From Flavobacterium pectinovorum (GTDB lineage: Bacteria; Bacteroidota; Bacteroidia; Flavobacteriales; Flavobacteriaceae), in assembly GCF_900142715.1 (NCBI RefSeq), contig NZ_FRBX01000002.1:868001-932000 (forward strand): 64,000 bases of DNA. The letters are read 5' to 3'. The translations under genes and the position numbers were made by a program. The notes under the pieces are model-generated. The model saw nothing but the letters and a program-made list of their open reading frames with translations. It was not told where the DNA came from and ran no database searches. Of this stretch, positions 44,708-52,479 are shown piece after piece. Within the stretch, counting starts at the first letter, position 1. The number at the start of each line of letters is the position of its first letter.

Positions 44708-45184
44708 ATGAGTAAAGTATCTTATTATACAGCAGAAGGATTAAAAAAGCTAAAAGATGAGTTGGAGCATTTGAAAAGTGTAATGCGACCAAAGGCATCT
44801 CAAGACATAGCAGAGGCAAGAGACAAAGGTGATTTATCTGAAAATGCAGAATACGATGCCGCTAAAGAAGCACAAGGTTTATTAGAAATGAGAATTTCTA
44901 AATTAGAAGAAGTGTATTCAAATGCAAGATTAATAGACGAATCACAACTTGATGTTTCGAAAGCTTTGGTACTTTCTAACGTAAAAATTAAAAACCAAAG
45001 TAACGGGATGGAAATGAAATATACACTTGTTGCTGAAAGTGAAGCTGATTTGAAAACCGGAAAAATTTCGGTAACATCTCCTATTGGAAAAGGTTTACTA
45101 GGAAAATCAGTTGGAGAAGTGGCAGAAATCACCGTGCCAAATGGAGTTTTGAAATTTGAAATCCTTGAAATTTCAAGAGACTAA
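44708..45184 (+). CDS. greA: Transcription elongation factor GreA
   Basis: 158-residue factor that rescues backtracked RNA polymerase by stimulating transcript cleavage. The N-terminal coiled coil (1-77) carries YYTAEGLKKLKDELEHLK and the acidic tip DKGDLSENAEYDAAKEAQG, and the C-terminal FKBP-like domain contains ISVTSPIGKGLLGKSVGEV, with VPNGVLKFEILEI at the end. All are canonical. It is followed by a HIT gene on the same strand after an 82-bp gap. Confidence 0.97.
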   Translation: MSKVSYYTAEGLKKLKDELEHLKSVMRPKASQDIAEARDKGDLSENAEYDAAKEAQGLLEMRISKLEEVYSNARLIDESQLDVSKALVLSNVKIKNQSNGMEMKYTLVAESEADLKTGKISVTSPIGKGLLGKSVGEVAEITVPNGVLKFEILEISRD

Positions 45185-45266
45185 ATTATAAATGTTTAAT
45201 TGGTTAATCGTTTATTTGTTTAACCGATTTAACGATTCAACAAATAAACAAATAAACAAATAAACG

Positions 45267-45653
45267 ATGTCGATATTTACCAAAATAGTTAACGGAGAAA
45301 TTCCAGCTTATAAAATTGCCGAAGACGGAAATTATCTGGCTTTTTTAGATGTAAATCCAAATGCAAAAGGACACACGCTTTGTATTCCAAAACAAGAAAT
45401 CAATAAGATTTTTGATATGGAAGATGAATTGTATTTGGGATTAATGAAGTTTTCTAAGAAAATTGCAATTGCTTTAGAAAAAACTGTTCCTTGTAAAAGA
45501 GTTGGTATGGCAGTTGTTGGTTTAGAAGTTCCTCATGCACACGTTCATCTGATTCCTTTAAATGAAATGGATGAAATGCGTTTTCACAATAAAGTATCAC
45601 TATCTAAAGAAGAATTTGAAGCTTTAGCCAAAAGTATTCAGGCAAATTTGTAA
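45267..45653 (+). CDS. HIT family nucleotide-binding protein (HinT-like)
   Basis: 128-residue histidine-triad protein. The start MSIFTKIVNGEIPAYKIAED is characteristic of the HinT group and the triad HAHVHLIPL (about 90-98) is intact. Members hydrolyse purine nucleoside phosphoramidates or acyl-adenylates. It lies after greA on the same strand; the 82-bp gap contains runs of AAACAAATAAAC but no clear terminator. Confidence 0.93.
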   Translation: MSIFTKIVNGEIPAYKIAEDGNYLAFLDVNPNAKGHTLCIPKQEINKIFDMEDELYLGLMKFSKKIAIALEKTVPCKRVGMAVVGLEVPHAHVHLIPLNEMDEMRFHNKVSLSKEEFEALAKSIQANL

Positions 45654-45679
45654 TAGATTTACAGAGAATAGTTTTCGTA

Positions 45680-45750
45680 TGTCAGGCTGAGCGGAGTCGA
45701 AGCCCAGTTCTGATTGGGCACAAAAGGCTTCGACTCCGCTCAGCCTGACA
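45680..45750. repeat. 25-bp perfect inverted repeat (TGTCAGGCTGAGCGGAGTCG family)
   Basis: Arms 45680-45704 and 45726-45750 are exact complements, with an inner GCCCA/TGGGC hairpin (45702-45706 with 45715-45719). It is GC-rich against an AT-rich background and lies in the gap between convergent genes. It is of a palindrome type that occurs widely in Flavobacteriia. Confidence 0.8.
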
Positions 45751-45781
45751 GATAAAATCGTTCAGTTTGATAAAAAGAATA

Positions 45782-45818
45782 AAAAAAGTGTAGTAGAATT
45801 ATTTTACTACACTTTTTT
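45782..45818. terminator. Bidirectional terminator between HIT and histidine kinase
   Basis: A 14-bp perfect stem (45782-45795 with 45805-45818, core AAAGTGTAGTA) with poly-A and poly-T ends. Its right arm includes the last codons and stop of the histidine kinase (stop at 45807). Confidence 0.85.
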
Positions 45819-46955
45819 ATTTAACTGAATTTGAAATGTAGTCCCTTTTCCTATTTCAGAATGCAAAACTTTTATTTTGCCGCTATGATATTCTACAACA
45901 ATTCTCTTTGTTAAAGAAAGCCCTAAACCCCAACCTCTTTTTTTGGTAGTAAAACCAGGCTCAAATATAGTTTTGAATTGTTTTTTAGAAATTCCGGTTC
46001 CGGAATCCTTTACATTTATTTTTACATGATGTGCATCCTGCTCAATTTGAAGGTCTAAGGTTCCTTTTCCTTTCATGGCATCAATGGCATTTTTCACCAA
46101 ATTTTCTATTGTCCAGCTATGTAAAGTCGGATTTATCATAACCCAAATAGGCTCAGTTGGAGTATCATAAGAGAACTCAACTTGTTTTGAAAAACGGGAT
46201 TGTAAATATTTGAATGAGTTTAAAGTTTCTTCAACGATATCATGAACTTCTAAAACAGGAACAGAGCCAATTTTTGAAAAACGGTCTGTAATGGTTTGTA
46301 AACGTTCAATATCTTTTTGAATTTCAAAAGTTATGGACTGATCAATTTCTTCGGTCTTTAAAATCTCAACCCAGCCAATTAATGATGATAATGGTGTGCC
46401 AATTTGATGCGCTGTTTCTTTTGCCATTCCCGCCCAAAGTTTATTTTGAGTCGCCATTTTTGTGCTTTTATAAAAATTGTAGACCAAAGCACCACACAAA
46501 AAGATAATCAGCAATAATGCGATGGGATAATATTTGAGTTTATTAAGTAAAGCCGAATTTCCATAATATAATTTTTGATACTTTCCGGGAGAATATTCAA
46601 ATACAATGGGCTCATTTTCACTTTGGAGATTTTTTAAAAAGCGCATCGATTTTTTTTGGTCGTTTAATATTTCGTCAGGTACATTTCTGGTAGTCAGAAT
46701 TTTGTCGTACATTGTTAATATTACAGGAATAGACGTATTGTTGCTGGAAATTTGAAGAGGAAGTTCGAGATCAGTATTTTCGTCTGCATTAATTAATGCT
46801 ATTTGCGCATTAGCCAGGAGTTTCATTTTGATTCTTTCCTCATTTTTGAATATTTGAAAAAAAGTATAAGTATTCCAAAGAATCAAAGTAATGATCGAAA
46901 AGGAAATAAAAATAATAATCCAACGAGTTGTATTTCTACTTTCAGAAAAACGCAT
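45807..46955 (-). CDS. Sensor histidine kinase, membrane-bound
   Basis: 382 residues: a transmembrane helix at about 12-34 (WIIIFISFSIITLILWNTY), a periplasmic domain of about 105 residues, a second helix (about 143-163), the dimerisation/phosphoacceptor segment AKETAHQIGTPLSSLIGWVEIL with the predicted phospho-His in HQIG, and an HATPase_c domain with NLVKNAIDAM (N box), VKDSGTGISKK (G1 box), and RGWGLGLSLTKRIV (G2 box). The HQxGTPLSS variant of the H box is common in Bacteroidota. No response regulator is adjacent, so partner and signal are unknown. Confidence 0.93.
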   Translation of the reverse strand: MRFSESRNTTRWIIIFISFSIITLILWNTYTFFQIFKNEERIKMKLLANAQIALINADENTDLELPLQISSNNTSIPVILTMYDKILTTRNVPDEILNDQKKSMRFLKNLQSENEPIVFEYSPGKYQKLYYGNSALLNKLKYYPIALLLIIFLCGALVYNFYKSTKMATQNKLWAGMAKETAHQIGTPLSSLIGWVEILKTEEIDQSITFEIQKDIERLQTITDRFSKIGSVPVLEVHDIVEETLNSFKYLQSRFSKQVEFSYDTPTEPIWVMINPTLHSWTIENLVKNAIDAMKGKGTLDLQIEQDAHHVKINVKDSGTGISKKQFKTIFEPGFTTKKRGWGLGLSLTKRIVVEYHSGKIKVLHSEIGKGTTFQIQLNKKV

Positions 46956-47113
46956 AAAGTAATTTTTGAGGTATAAATATAACGAAATATACCCATTTAA
47001 TATTTTGATTGCACTAAAGATTTTTGTTTTTAAGGCTAAAACTATTTCTCTGACTTAAACCATTTCTATACTTTTGTAGTTGCCAAAACGAGATTTGGTT
47101 AAAAAGAAAAATT

Positions 47114-47989
47114 ATGATTAGCATTGATCCAAAAGAGATTTCAACGGTAAAATTACAAGGTTATTTACAAAGTGCCATTGGCCCAAGACCTATTGCTTTT
47201 GCCAGTACAATAAGTGCAAAAGGAATCCCGAATTTGTCACCTTTTAGTTTCTTTAATGTATTTAGTGCCAATCCGCCAATTTTAGTTTTTTCGCCGGCAA
47301 GACGAGTGCGTGACAACACTATTAAACATACTCTTATCAATGTAGAGGCGACTCGCGAGGTTGTGATTAATGTTGTAAACTATGATTTGGTACAGCAAAC
47401 ATCACTGGCCAGTACAGAATACGGCGATGGAGTAAACGAATTTATAAAGACAGGATTAACACAAATTCCGTCAGATTTTGTAAAACCATATCGTGTAAAA
47501 GAATCTCCGGTGCAGTTTGAATGCAAAGTTACGCAGATAATTCCGCTGGGAACAGAAGGCGGTGCAGGAAATCTGATTCTTTGTGAAGTGGTAAAAATAC
47601 ATATTCATGAATCTGTTTTAGATGAAAACGGAGCAATTGATCAGCATAAAATTGATCTGGTTTCAAGATTAGGAAATAATTGGTATTCAAGGTCTAACCA
47701 GGGGCTTTTTGAAGTTCAAAAACCACTTACAACTTTAGGTGTTGGAGTAGATGTTATTCCTAATTTTATAAAAGAGAGCCCTGTTTTTAACGGAAATGAT
47801 CTTGGTAAATTAGGAAACATAGAAGCCTTGCCTACAACAGAAGAAGTTAGTATATTTGTGAAAGAAAATTTTTCTGTAAAAGGAGTTTTAAGTTCCGATG
47901 ATCAGGAAAAGATACATCTGGAGGCTAAAAAATACCTTGATAAAGAAGATGTTGCATCTGCTTGGAAAGTGCTTTTAGCTAAAAAATAA
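47114..47989 (+). CDS. Flavin reductase-like / FMN-binding split-barrel protein
   Basis: 291-residue protein with an FMN-binding split-barrel domain (about 10-200): SAIGPRPIAFASTISAKGIPNLSPFSFFNVFSANPPI contains the SPFS phosphate-binding part, followed by KHTLINVEATREVVINVV. The C-terminal 90 residues form a helical tail (from FVKENFSVKGVLS) that is less conserved. Such proteins are FMN-dependent reductases or related flavoproteins; the substrate is not known. It is 30 bp upstream of the DUF3127 gene. Confidence 0.85.
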   Translation: MISIDPKEISTVKLQGYLQSAIGPRPIAFASTISAKGIPNLSPFSFFNVFSANPPILVFSPARRVRDNTIKHTLINVEATREVVINVVNYDLVQQTSLASTEYGDGVNEFIKTGLTQIPSDFVKPYRVKESPVQFECKVTQIIPLGTEGGAGNLILCEVVKIHIHESVLDENGAIDQHKIDLVSRLGNNWYSRSNQGLFEVQKPLTTLGVGVDVIPNFIKESPVFNGNDLGKLGNIEALPTTEEVSIFVKENFSVKGVLSSDDQEKIHLEAKKYLDKEDVASAWKVLLAKK

Positions 47990-48019
47990 GAAAAGAAACA
48001 ATAATTAATATAGACGAAG

Positions 48020-48391
48020 ATGGAAGTTACAGGAAAAGTAAAAGTGGTAAACCCAGAGCAACAAGTTAGTGCCTCATTCAAAAAAAGAGAATTAGTTGTT
48101 ACTACTGATGAGCAATATCCACAACATATTTTAATCGAATTTACACAAGATAAATGCGATTTGTTAAGTAGCTATAAGCAAGGAGAGGCAGTAAAAGTTT
48201 CTATCAATTTAAGAGGAAGAGAATGGGTTAATCCACAAGGAGAAACCAGATATTTCAATAGTATTCAAGGTTGGAGAATCGAAAGAGTAGCGCCTGAAGG
48301 TCCTGGACAAACTCCACCAATGCCTGCTGCAGAAGCATTTGCTCCGGCTACTAATTTAAACGAAGACGAACCAGACGATTTGCCTTTCTAA
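48020..48391 (+). CDS. DUF3127 protein, OB-fold-like with SSB-type acidic tail
   Basis: 123-residue protein. Residues 1-90 match the DUF3127 pattern: MEVTGKVKVVNPEQQVSASF, KRELVVTTDEQYPQHILIEF and SINLRGREWVNPQGETRYFN. This looks like a compact beta-barrel of OB type. The C-terminal tail is disordered, rich in Pro and Ala, and ends EDEPDDLPF, like the DDIPF tip of single-stranded-DNA-binding proteins that recruits repair partners. A nucleic-acid role is inferred. It lies 30 bp after the flavoprotein gene. Confidence 0.8.
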   Translation: MEVTGKVKVVNPEQQVSASFKKRELVVTTDEQYPQHILIEFTQDKCDLLSSYKQGEAVKVSINLRGREWVNPQGETRYFNSIQGWRIERVAPEGPGQTPPMPAAEAFAPATNLNEDEPDDLPF

Positions 48392-48416
48392 AAGTTTAAA
48401 TTCTAAAATATAAATT

Positions 48417-48459
48417 CCAAATTCCAATTCATAAATATGTAATTGGGGTTTGGTTTTTT
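48417..48459 (+). terminator. Terminator after the DUF3127 gene
   Basis: Arms CCAAATTCCAATT (48417-48429) and AATTGGGGTTTGG (48441-48453) pair with two G-U positions and are followed by six T. Confidence 0.65.
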
Positions 48460-48550
48460 GTTTTTATTTGTAATTTGACAAGATTGTGTCTATTTGAAGC
48501 TTAAGGCTTAGAATTTGGAATTTACTTATTTTGTAATTTTATTTTAAAAC

Positions 48551-49195
48551 ATGTATTACGTATTCAAAGATTTATTTTTCCCCCCAGTTTCTGAAGCCGA
48601 TGAAGAAGGAATTCTGGCAATAGGTGGCGATTTAAATCCCGAACGTTTAAAGCTGGCTTATACAAGTGGAGTTTTTCCCTGGTTTAATGAAGGAGAGCCT
48701 GTTCTCTGGTGGTCACCGGACCCCAGAATGGTTTTGTTTCTGGATGAATTGATTGTGTCAAAAAGTATGCGTAATGTTTTGAACAGGAATCAGTTTAAAG
48801 TAACTTTCAATCAAAATTTTTTGGAGGTTATTTCAAATTGTCAAAAAATAAAAAGAGAAGGTCAGGACGGAACCTGGATTTCAAATGAAATGATCGATGC
48901 TTATTGTCAATTACATAAAGAAGGCATGGCAAAATCAGTTGAGGTTTGGCAAGATGAGGTTTTGGTTGGTGGTTTATACGGAATAGATTTAGGCCATGTT
49001 TTTTGTGGCGAAAGTATGTTTTCAAAAGTATCAAATGCCTCTAAAGTAGCATTTATAGCATTGGTACAATCTTTAAAAGAAGAAAATTACAAGCTATTAG
49101 ATTGTCAGGTTTATAATCCGCATTTAGAGAGTTTAGGTTGTCGTGAAATTGACCGTGAAGAATTTATGTCCATTTTAGAAAATAAGAAATTATGA
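48551..49195 (+). CDS. aat: Leucyl/phenylalanyl-tRNA--protein transferase
   Basis: 214-residue cytosolic enzyme that adds Leu or Phe from aminoacyl-tRNA to N-terminal Arg/Lys of proteins, marking them for ClpAP by the N-end rule. Conserved blocks are FPPVSEADEEGILAIGGDLN, YTSGVFPWFNEGEPVLWWSPDPRM, and the C-terminal KSVEVWQDEVLVGGLYGIDLGHVFCGESMFS with SNASKVAF and LLDCQVYNPHLESLGC. Length is typical. It overlaps the MOSC gene by 4 bp (ATGA). Confidence 0.96.
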   Translation: MYYVFKDLFFPPVSEADEEGILAIGGDLNPERLKLAYTSGVFPWFNEGEPVLWWSPDPRMVLFLDELIVSKSMRNVLNRNQFKVTFNQNFLEVISNCQKIKREGQDGTWISNEMIDAYCQLHKEGMAKSVEVWQDEVLVGGLYGIDLGHVFCGESMFSKVSNASKVAFIALVQSLKEENYKLLDCQVYNPHLESLGCREIDREEFMSILENKKL

Positions 49196-49986
49196 GTGCA
49201 ATTTACACTGTAAAAGAAATTTATATTTATCCGATAAAAAGTCTTGCAGGAATTAGCTGTAAACAAGCTTTTGCTGAAGAAATGGGATTTGAAAACGATC
49301 GTAGATGGATGTTGATTAATACTGAAAATCTACATTTAACGCAAAGAGAATACCCAATTTTGAGCCAGTTTTATCCTCAAATTTCAGATGGAAAAATCAG
49401 TATTACTTTTAAAGAGCTTAAACATGAATTTTCGGCTAATGAACATTTAGATCAGCCAATAGATACCAAAGTGTGGGAGGATAAAAGTGAAGTTGTCGAA
49501 GTAAATAAATCAACATCGAAATGGTTTAGCGAACAATTAGGTTTTGAGTGTAAATTGGTAAAAATCATCAAAAGCGGAGATCGAAAACATGAAAGCTCAA
49601 GATTAAAAGAAACCTTCAATGTAAGCCTTGCTGATGGTTATCCTTATTTATTAGTTGGGACAAAAAGTCTTGATTTTTTGAATGAAAAATTAGAAGATAA
49701 AATTACAATTTTACGATTTCGCCCAAATATTGTTATAAGCAGTGAAGTTTCTCATGAAGAAGACAACTTCGACACTTTCAAAATTGGAGAAGTCAATTTT
49801 AAAAACGTAAAGCCTTGTGGAAGATGTATCATGGTAAATAATGATCCGCAAAAAGGCATCATCAAAAAAGAACCTTTGAAAACTTTAAGTAAGTACCGAA
49901 AAGTGGACAATTCAGTTTTTTTTGGAACCAATATTGTAAGTTTAAATAGCGGATTAATTAAAGTTGGGGACGAAATTGTTTTCTAA
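49192..49986 (+). CDS. MOSC domain protein (molybdenum-cofactor sulfurase-like)
   Basis: 264 residues with a MOSC N-terminal beta-barrel (IYPIKSLAGISCKQAFAEEMG) and a C-terminal MOSC domain with FRPNIVIS, FKNVKPCGRCIMVNND, and FGTNIVSLNSGLIKVGDEIVF. The cysteine of PCGRC (about residue 210) is the presumed sulfur or cofactor site. The family includes YcbX/YiiM-like proteins that work on N-hydroxylated compounds with Moco. It starts inside the aat stop, overlaps the 3' end of the convergent thiF gene by 4 bp, and is the last of the plus-strand run. Confidence 0.9.
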   Translation: MSAIYTVKEIYIYPIKSLAGISCKQAFAEEMGFENDRRWMLINTENLHLTQREYPILSQFYPQISDGKISITFKELKHEFSANEHLDQPIDTKVWEDKSEVVEVNKSTSKWFSEQLGFECKLVKIIKSGDRKHESSRLKETFNVSLADGYPYLLVGTKSLDFLNEKLEDKITILRFRPNIVISSEVSHEEDNFDTFKIGEVNFKNVKPCGRCIMVNNDPQKGIIKKEPLKTLSKYRKVDNSVFFGTNIVSLNSGLIKVGDEIVF

Positions 49987-50693
49987 AAATTCAATTTTGT
50001 AAAACTCCAGTTTAAAGTATTAAAAAGTACTAATTCATTTTTTAAAACCGGTAAACCTAAAATTACTTTAAGTGTTTCGTGCGCCATCATGGTACCGATA
50101 ATTCCGGGTAAAGTTCCTAAAACACCATTTAAATTGCAATTTGGAACATCTTTTGGATCTGGCATTTCAGGAAATAAATCTCGAAGATTTTTGCTTCCAT
50201 TGTGGTTAAAAACAGCAATCTGACCTTCAAATTTTAAAATACTTCCATAAACTAAAGATTTTTGAAATTGAACACAAGTATCATTAACCAGATAACGTGT
50301 TGCAAAATTATCAGAACCATCTATGACAATATCATATTGTTGAATAATCGTAGAGGCATTTTCAGTTGTCAATTTCATATTAATAACTTCAACTTCAATC
50401 AACGGATTTAGTTTTGAAACTACTTCTGTAGCGACGATTGCCTTCTCTTGTCCAATTTCATTTTCGGTATATAAAATCTGTCTATGCAAGTTGTGAATTT
50501 CAACAGTATCAAAATCCATTATTCCAATAAAACCAACTCCGGCAGTCGAAATATATTGTAAAATTGGACAGCCCAAACCGCCTGCTCCAATAACTAATAC
50601 TTTTGCTTTTTTTAGTTTTTCCTGACCTTCATCGCCAATTTCCGGCAATATAGTTTGTCTGTTATAGCGTAGAAATTCTTGTATAATGCTCAT
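49983..50693 (-). CDS. thiF: ThiF/MoeB-like adenylyltransferase
   Basis: 236-residue E1-like enzyme that adenylates the C-terminal glycine of ThiS for sulfur transfer. The nucleotide motif GAGGLGCPILQYISTAGVG and DFDTVEIHNLHRQILYTE (with the Asp for magnesium) are present; then VVSKLNPLIEV, DGSDNFATRYLVNDTC and GVLGTLPGIIGTMMAHE. The usual zinc CxxC pairs are not seen, as in some short forms. It is the last gene of the thiamine operon; thiamine rather than Moco is assigned from the neighbours. Confidence 0.92.
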   Translation of the reverse strand: MSIIQEFLRYNRQTILPEIGDEGQEKLKKAKVLVIGAGGLGCPILQYISTAGVGFIGIMDFDTVEIHNLHRQILYTENEIGQEKAIVATEVVSKLNPLIEVEVINMKLTTENASTIIQQYDIVIDGSDNFATRYLVNDTCVQFQKSLVYGSILKFEGQIAVFNHNGSKNLRDLFPEMPDPKDVPNCNLNGVLGTLPGIIGTMMAHETLKVILGLPVLKNELVLFNTLNWSFTKLNF

Positions 50694-50729
50694 TTTGGGA
50701 ATTTTAAATTGCTCATTTTAGATTTTAGT

Positions 50730-50745
50730 CCCGAAGCTTCGGGAT
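50730..50745. repeat. TCCCGAAGCTTCGGGA palindrome
   Basis: A perfect 16-bp palindrome in the thiH-thiF gap; the same sequence is inside the element at 23094-23109. Confidence 0.65.
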
Positions 50746-50776
50746 GGAATTTGGAATTTATTTTTTGGAATTTTTC

Positions 50777-51889
50777 CTAACTATAACTTTTATCCCAATC
50801 TTTCCAAACGGGTTCGTAGCCTGAATTAGTTATAATTTGGGCAATTTCACTAACTGGACGTTCATCACTAATTTCAAATTGTTCCAAAGATTGCGGGTCA
50901 ACAACATAACCACCTGGATTGGTTTTAGAACCTGCACTCATACTCGTTACCCCAATTGGGATAATGTTATTTCTGAATTTCTCATTTTCACGGGTTGAAA
51001 TTGAGATTTCAAGATCTTCATTCCATAAACGGTACGCACAAATAAGTTGAGTTAAATCTTTGTCGTCCATAATGAAATTGGGTTCAATAATACCTTCTGC
51101 GGGACGCAATCTCGGAAAAGAAACTGAGTATTTGGTTTGCCAGTATTTCTTTTGAAGATAATCTAAATGCAGTGCATTAAAAAAACTGTCTGTTCGCCAA
51201 TCTTCCAAGCCTAATAAAACGCCCAAACCTATTTTGTGAATTCCCGCGGTTCCAATTCGGTCAGGAGTTTCCAGACGATAATCAAAATTTGATTTTTTTC
51301 CTTTTGTATGATATTTTTTGTAAACTTCCTGGTGATATGTTTCCTGATAAACTAAAACCGAATAAACTCCGGCTCCGTGCAAGTGTTTGTATTCTTCTGT
51401 AGAAAGAGGCTGAACTTCAACAGAAATAATTGAGAATTGTTTTCTTATCAAAGCAATCGCATTCAGGAAATAATTAATATTTACACTATAATTTGCTTCA
51501 CCGGTAACTAATAAAACGTGATCAAAACCAAGATTTTTTAAGGCTTCAACTTCAATTTTAATTTCAGTATCAGAAAGTGTTTTTCTTTTGATTTTATTGT
51601 CTAAACTAAAGCCACAATAAGTACAAATGTTCTGGCATTCGTTGCTTAAATAAAGCGGTGCATACATTTGGATCGTTTTTCCGAACCGCTTCTTCGTGAT
51701 TTGATGACATTCCTGTGCCATTCGTTCTAAATAATTTTGGGCAGCCGGAGAAATTAAAACTAAAAAGTCATCGAGATTTCGTTTGGTTTTTGATAAAGAA
51801 CGTTCAACATCTTTTGCTGATGTTTGGTATATTTTTGATTGAATGTTATCCCAATTGTATTGCTCAAATATTGCTTTAAATGTTTTCAT
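50777..51889 (-). CDS. thiH: 2-iminoacetate synthase (radical SAM)
   Basis: 370-residue radical SAM enzyme that cleaves tyrosine to p-cresol and dehydroglycine for the thiazole ring. The [4Fe-4S] motif CQNICTYCGF (CxxxCxxC) lies near residue 87 and is followed by FDHVLLVTGEANYSVNINYF, PLSTEEYKHLHGAGVYSVLVYQETYH, and GIHKIGLGVLLGLEDWRTDSF; the C-terminal region contains ISTRENEKFRNNIIPIG. All are ThiH hallmarks. The gap to thiG upstream is occupied by the 576-bp inverted-repeat element with the GxxExxY gene. Confidence 0.96.
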   Translation of the reverse strand: MKTFKAIFEQYNWDNIQSKIYQTSAKDVERSLSKTKRNLDDFLVLISPAAQNYLERMAQECHQITKKRFGKTIQMYAPLYLSNECQNICTYCGFSLDNKIKRKTLSDTEIKIEVEALKNLGFDHVLLVTGEANYSVNINYFLNAIALIRKQFSIISVEVQPLSTEEYKHLHGAGVYSVLVYQETYHQEVYKKYHTKGKKSNFDYRLETPDRIGTAGIHKIGLGVLLGLEDWRTDSFFNALHLDYLQKKYWQTKYSVSFPRLRPAEGIIEPNFIMDDKDLTQLICAYRLWNEDLEISISTRENEKFRNNIIPIGVTSMSAGSKTNPGGYVVDPQSLEQFEISDERPVSEIAQIITNSGYEPVWKDWDKSYS

Positions 51890-51902
51890 TGGATTGTGTG
51901 TT

Positions 51903-52478
51903 TTATTTCACGCAGATTTTTGCAGATCTAAGCAGATTAAAAATGATTTTAATTTTTTATAAATACAGTATCTGTTTATTGAATTTTATTTGCAACTCTT
52001 TTTATATCATCTAGTATATTTAGAGTATTGAAATTTACAAGTAAACCTAATTTTTTATTTGTGAGCCTTAAATAAGTAGAAAGTTGTTTGTAATGTATTG
52101 GAGCTAAATCTTCAACAGATTTTAATTCAATTATCACTTTGTTTTCTACTAAAAGATCAATTCTGAAAGCAGGATCCAATATTATTTCTTCATAAGGAAT
52201 TATAACTTCAACTTGTTTTTGAACTTGTAAATCAGTTTTTGTTAATTCATAGAACAAAGCACTTTCATAAACGGATTCAAACAACCCAGGCCCCAAATTA
52301 TTATATACCTTAAAAATAGCTCCTCTTACTAGATATGATATTTCGTTTTCTGTCATTATTCTTTATTTTAGTTATTAATACAAAATTAAAGAATAATCTT
52401 ACTTTATTTATTTTCATCTTTATTAAAATTAAAATCATTTTTAATCTGCTTAGATCTGCAAAAATCTGCGTGAAATAA
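51903..52478. mobile_element. 576-bp inverted-repeat element carrying a GxxExxY gene
   Basis: The ends 51903-51956 and 52425-52478 are exact inverted copies of 54 bp. The element fills the gap between the thiH start (51889) and the thiG stop (52480), so its right end touches the thiG stop codon. Each end contains three GCAGAT units 10 bp apart. There is no transposase. No target duplication is visible (TGTGTT on one side, TCTAGT on the other). It interrupts an otherwise contiguous thiG-thiH order. Mobile nature is inferred from structure. Confidence 0.7.
51976..52356 (-). CDS. GxxExxY family protein (PD-(D/E)xK nuclease-like)
   Basis: 126-residue protein. The name-giving motif is GLFESVY (Gly24, Glu27, Tyr30). 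A nuclease-type core follows: Asp67 in FRIDLLV and Glu77-Leu-Lys79 in VIIELKS, i.e. D-x9-ExK with the expected beta-hairpin. Such proteins are widespread in environmental bacteria, often as stand-alone genes in odd places; their function is unknown. It lies entirely between the 54-bp inverted repeats, on the same strand as the thi operon. Whether it cleaves nucleic acid is not established. Confidence 0.85.
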   Translation of the reverse strand: MTENEISYLVRGAIFKVYNNLGPGLFESVYESALFYELTKTDLQVQKQVEVIIPYEEIILDPAFRIDLLVENKVIIELKSVEDLAPIHYKQLSTYLRLTNKKLGLLVNFNTLNILDDIKRVANKIQ

Positions 52479-52479
52479 T

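Noticed and set aside
45185..45266. AAACAAATAAAC repeats as a terminator or CRISPR-like array
   Set aside because: Short AT-rich tandem units with GTTTATTTG/CAAATAAAC pairing are present, but there is no T-tract and the repeat length is irregular.
51903..52478. Insertion sequence or integron cassette
   Set aside because: No transposase or integrase, no attC-type asymmetry, and no target duplication; therefore recorded as an inverted-repeat element with a GxxExxY gene.
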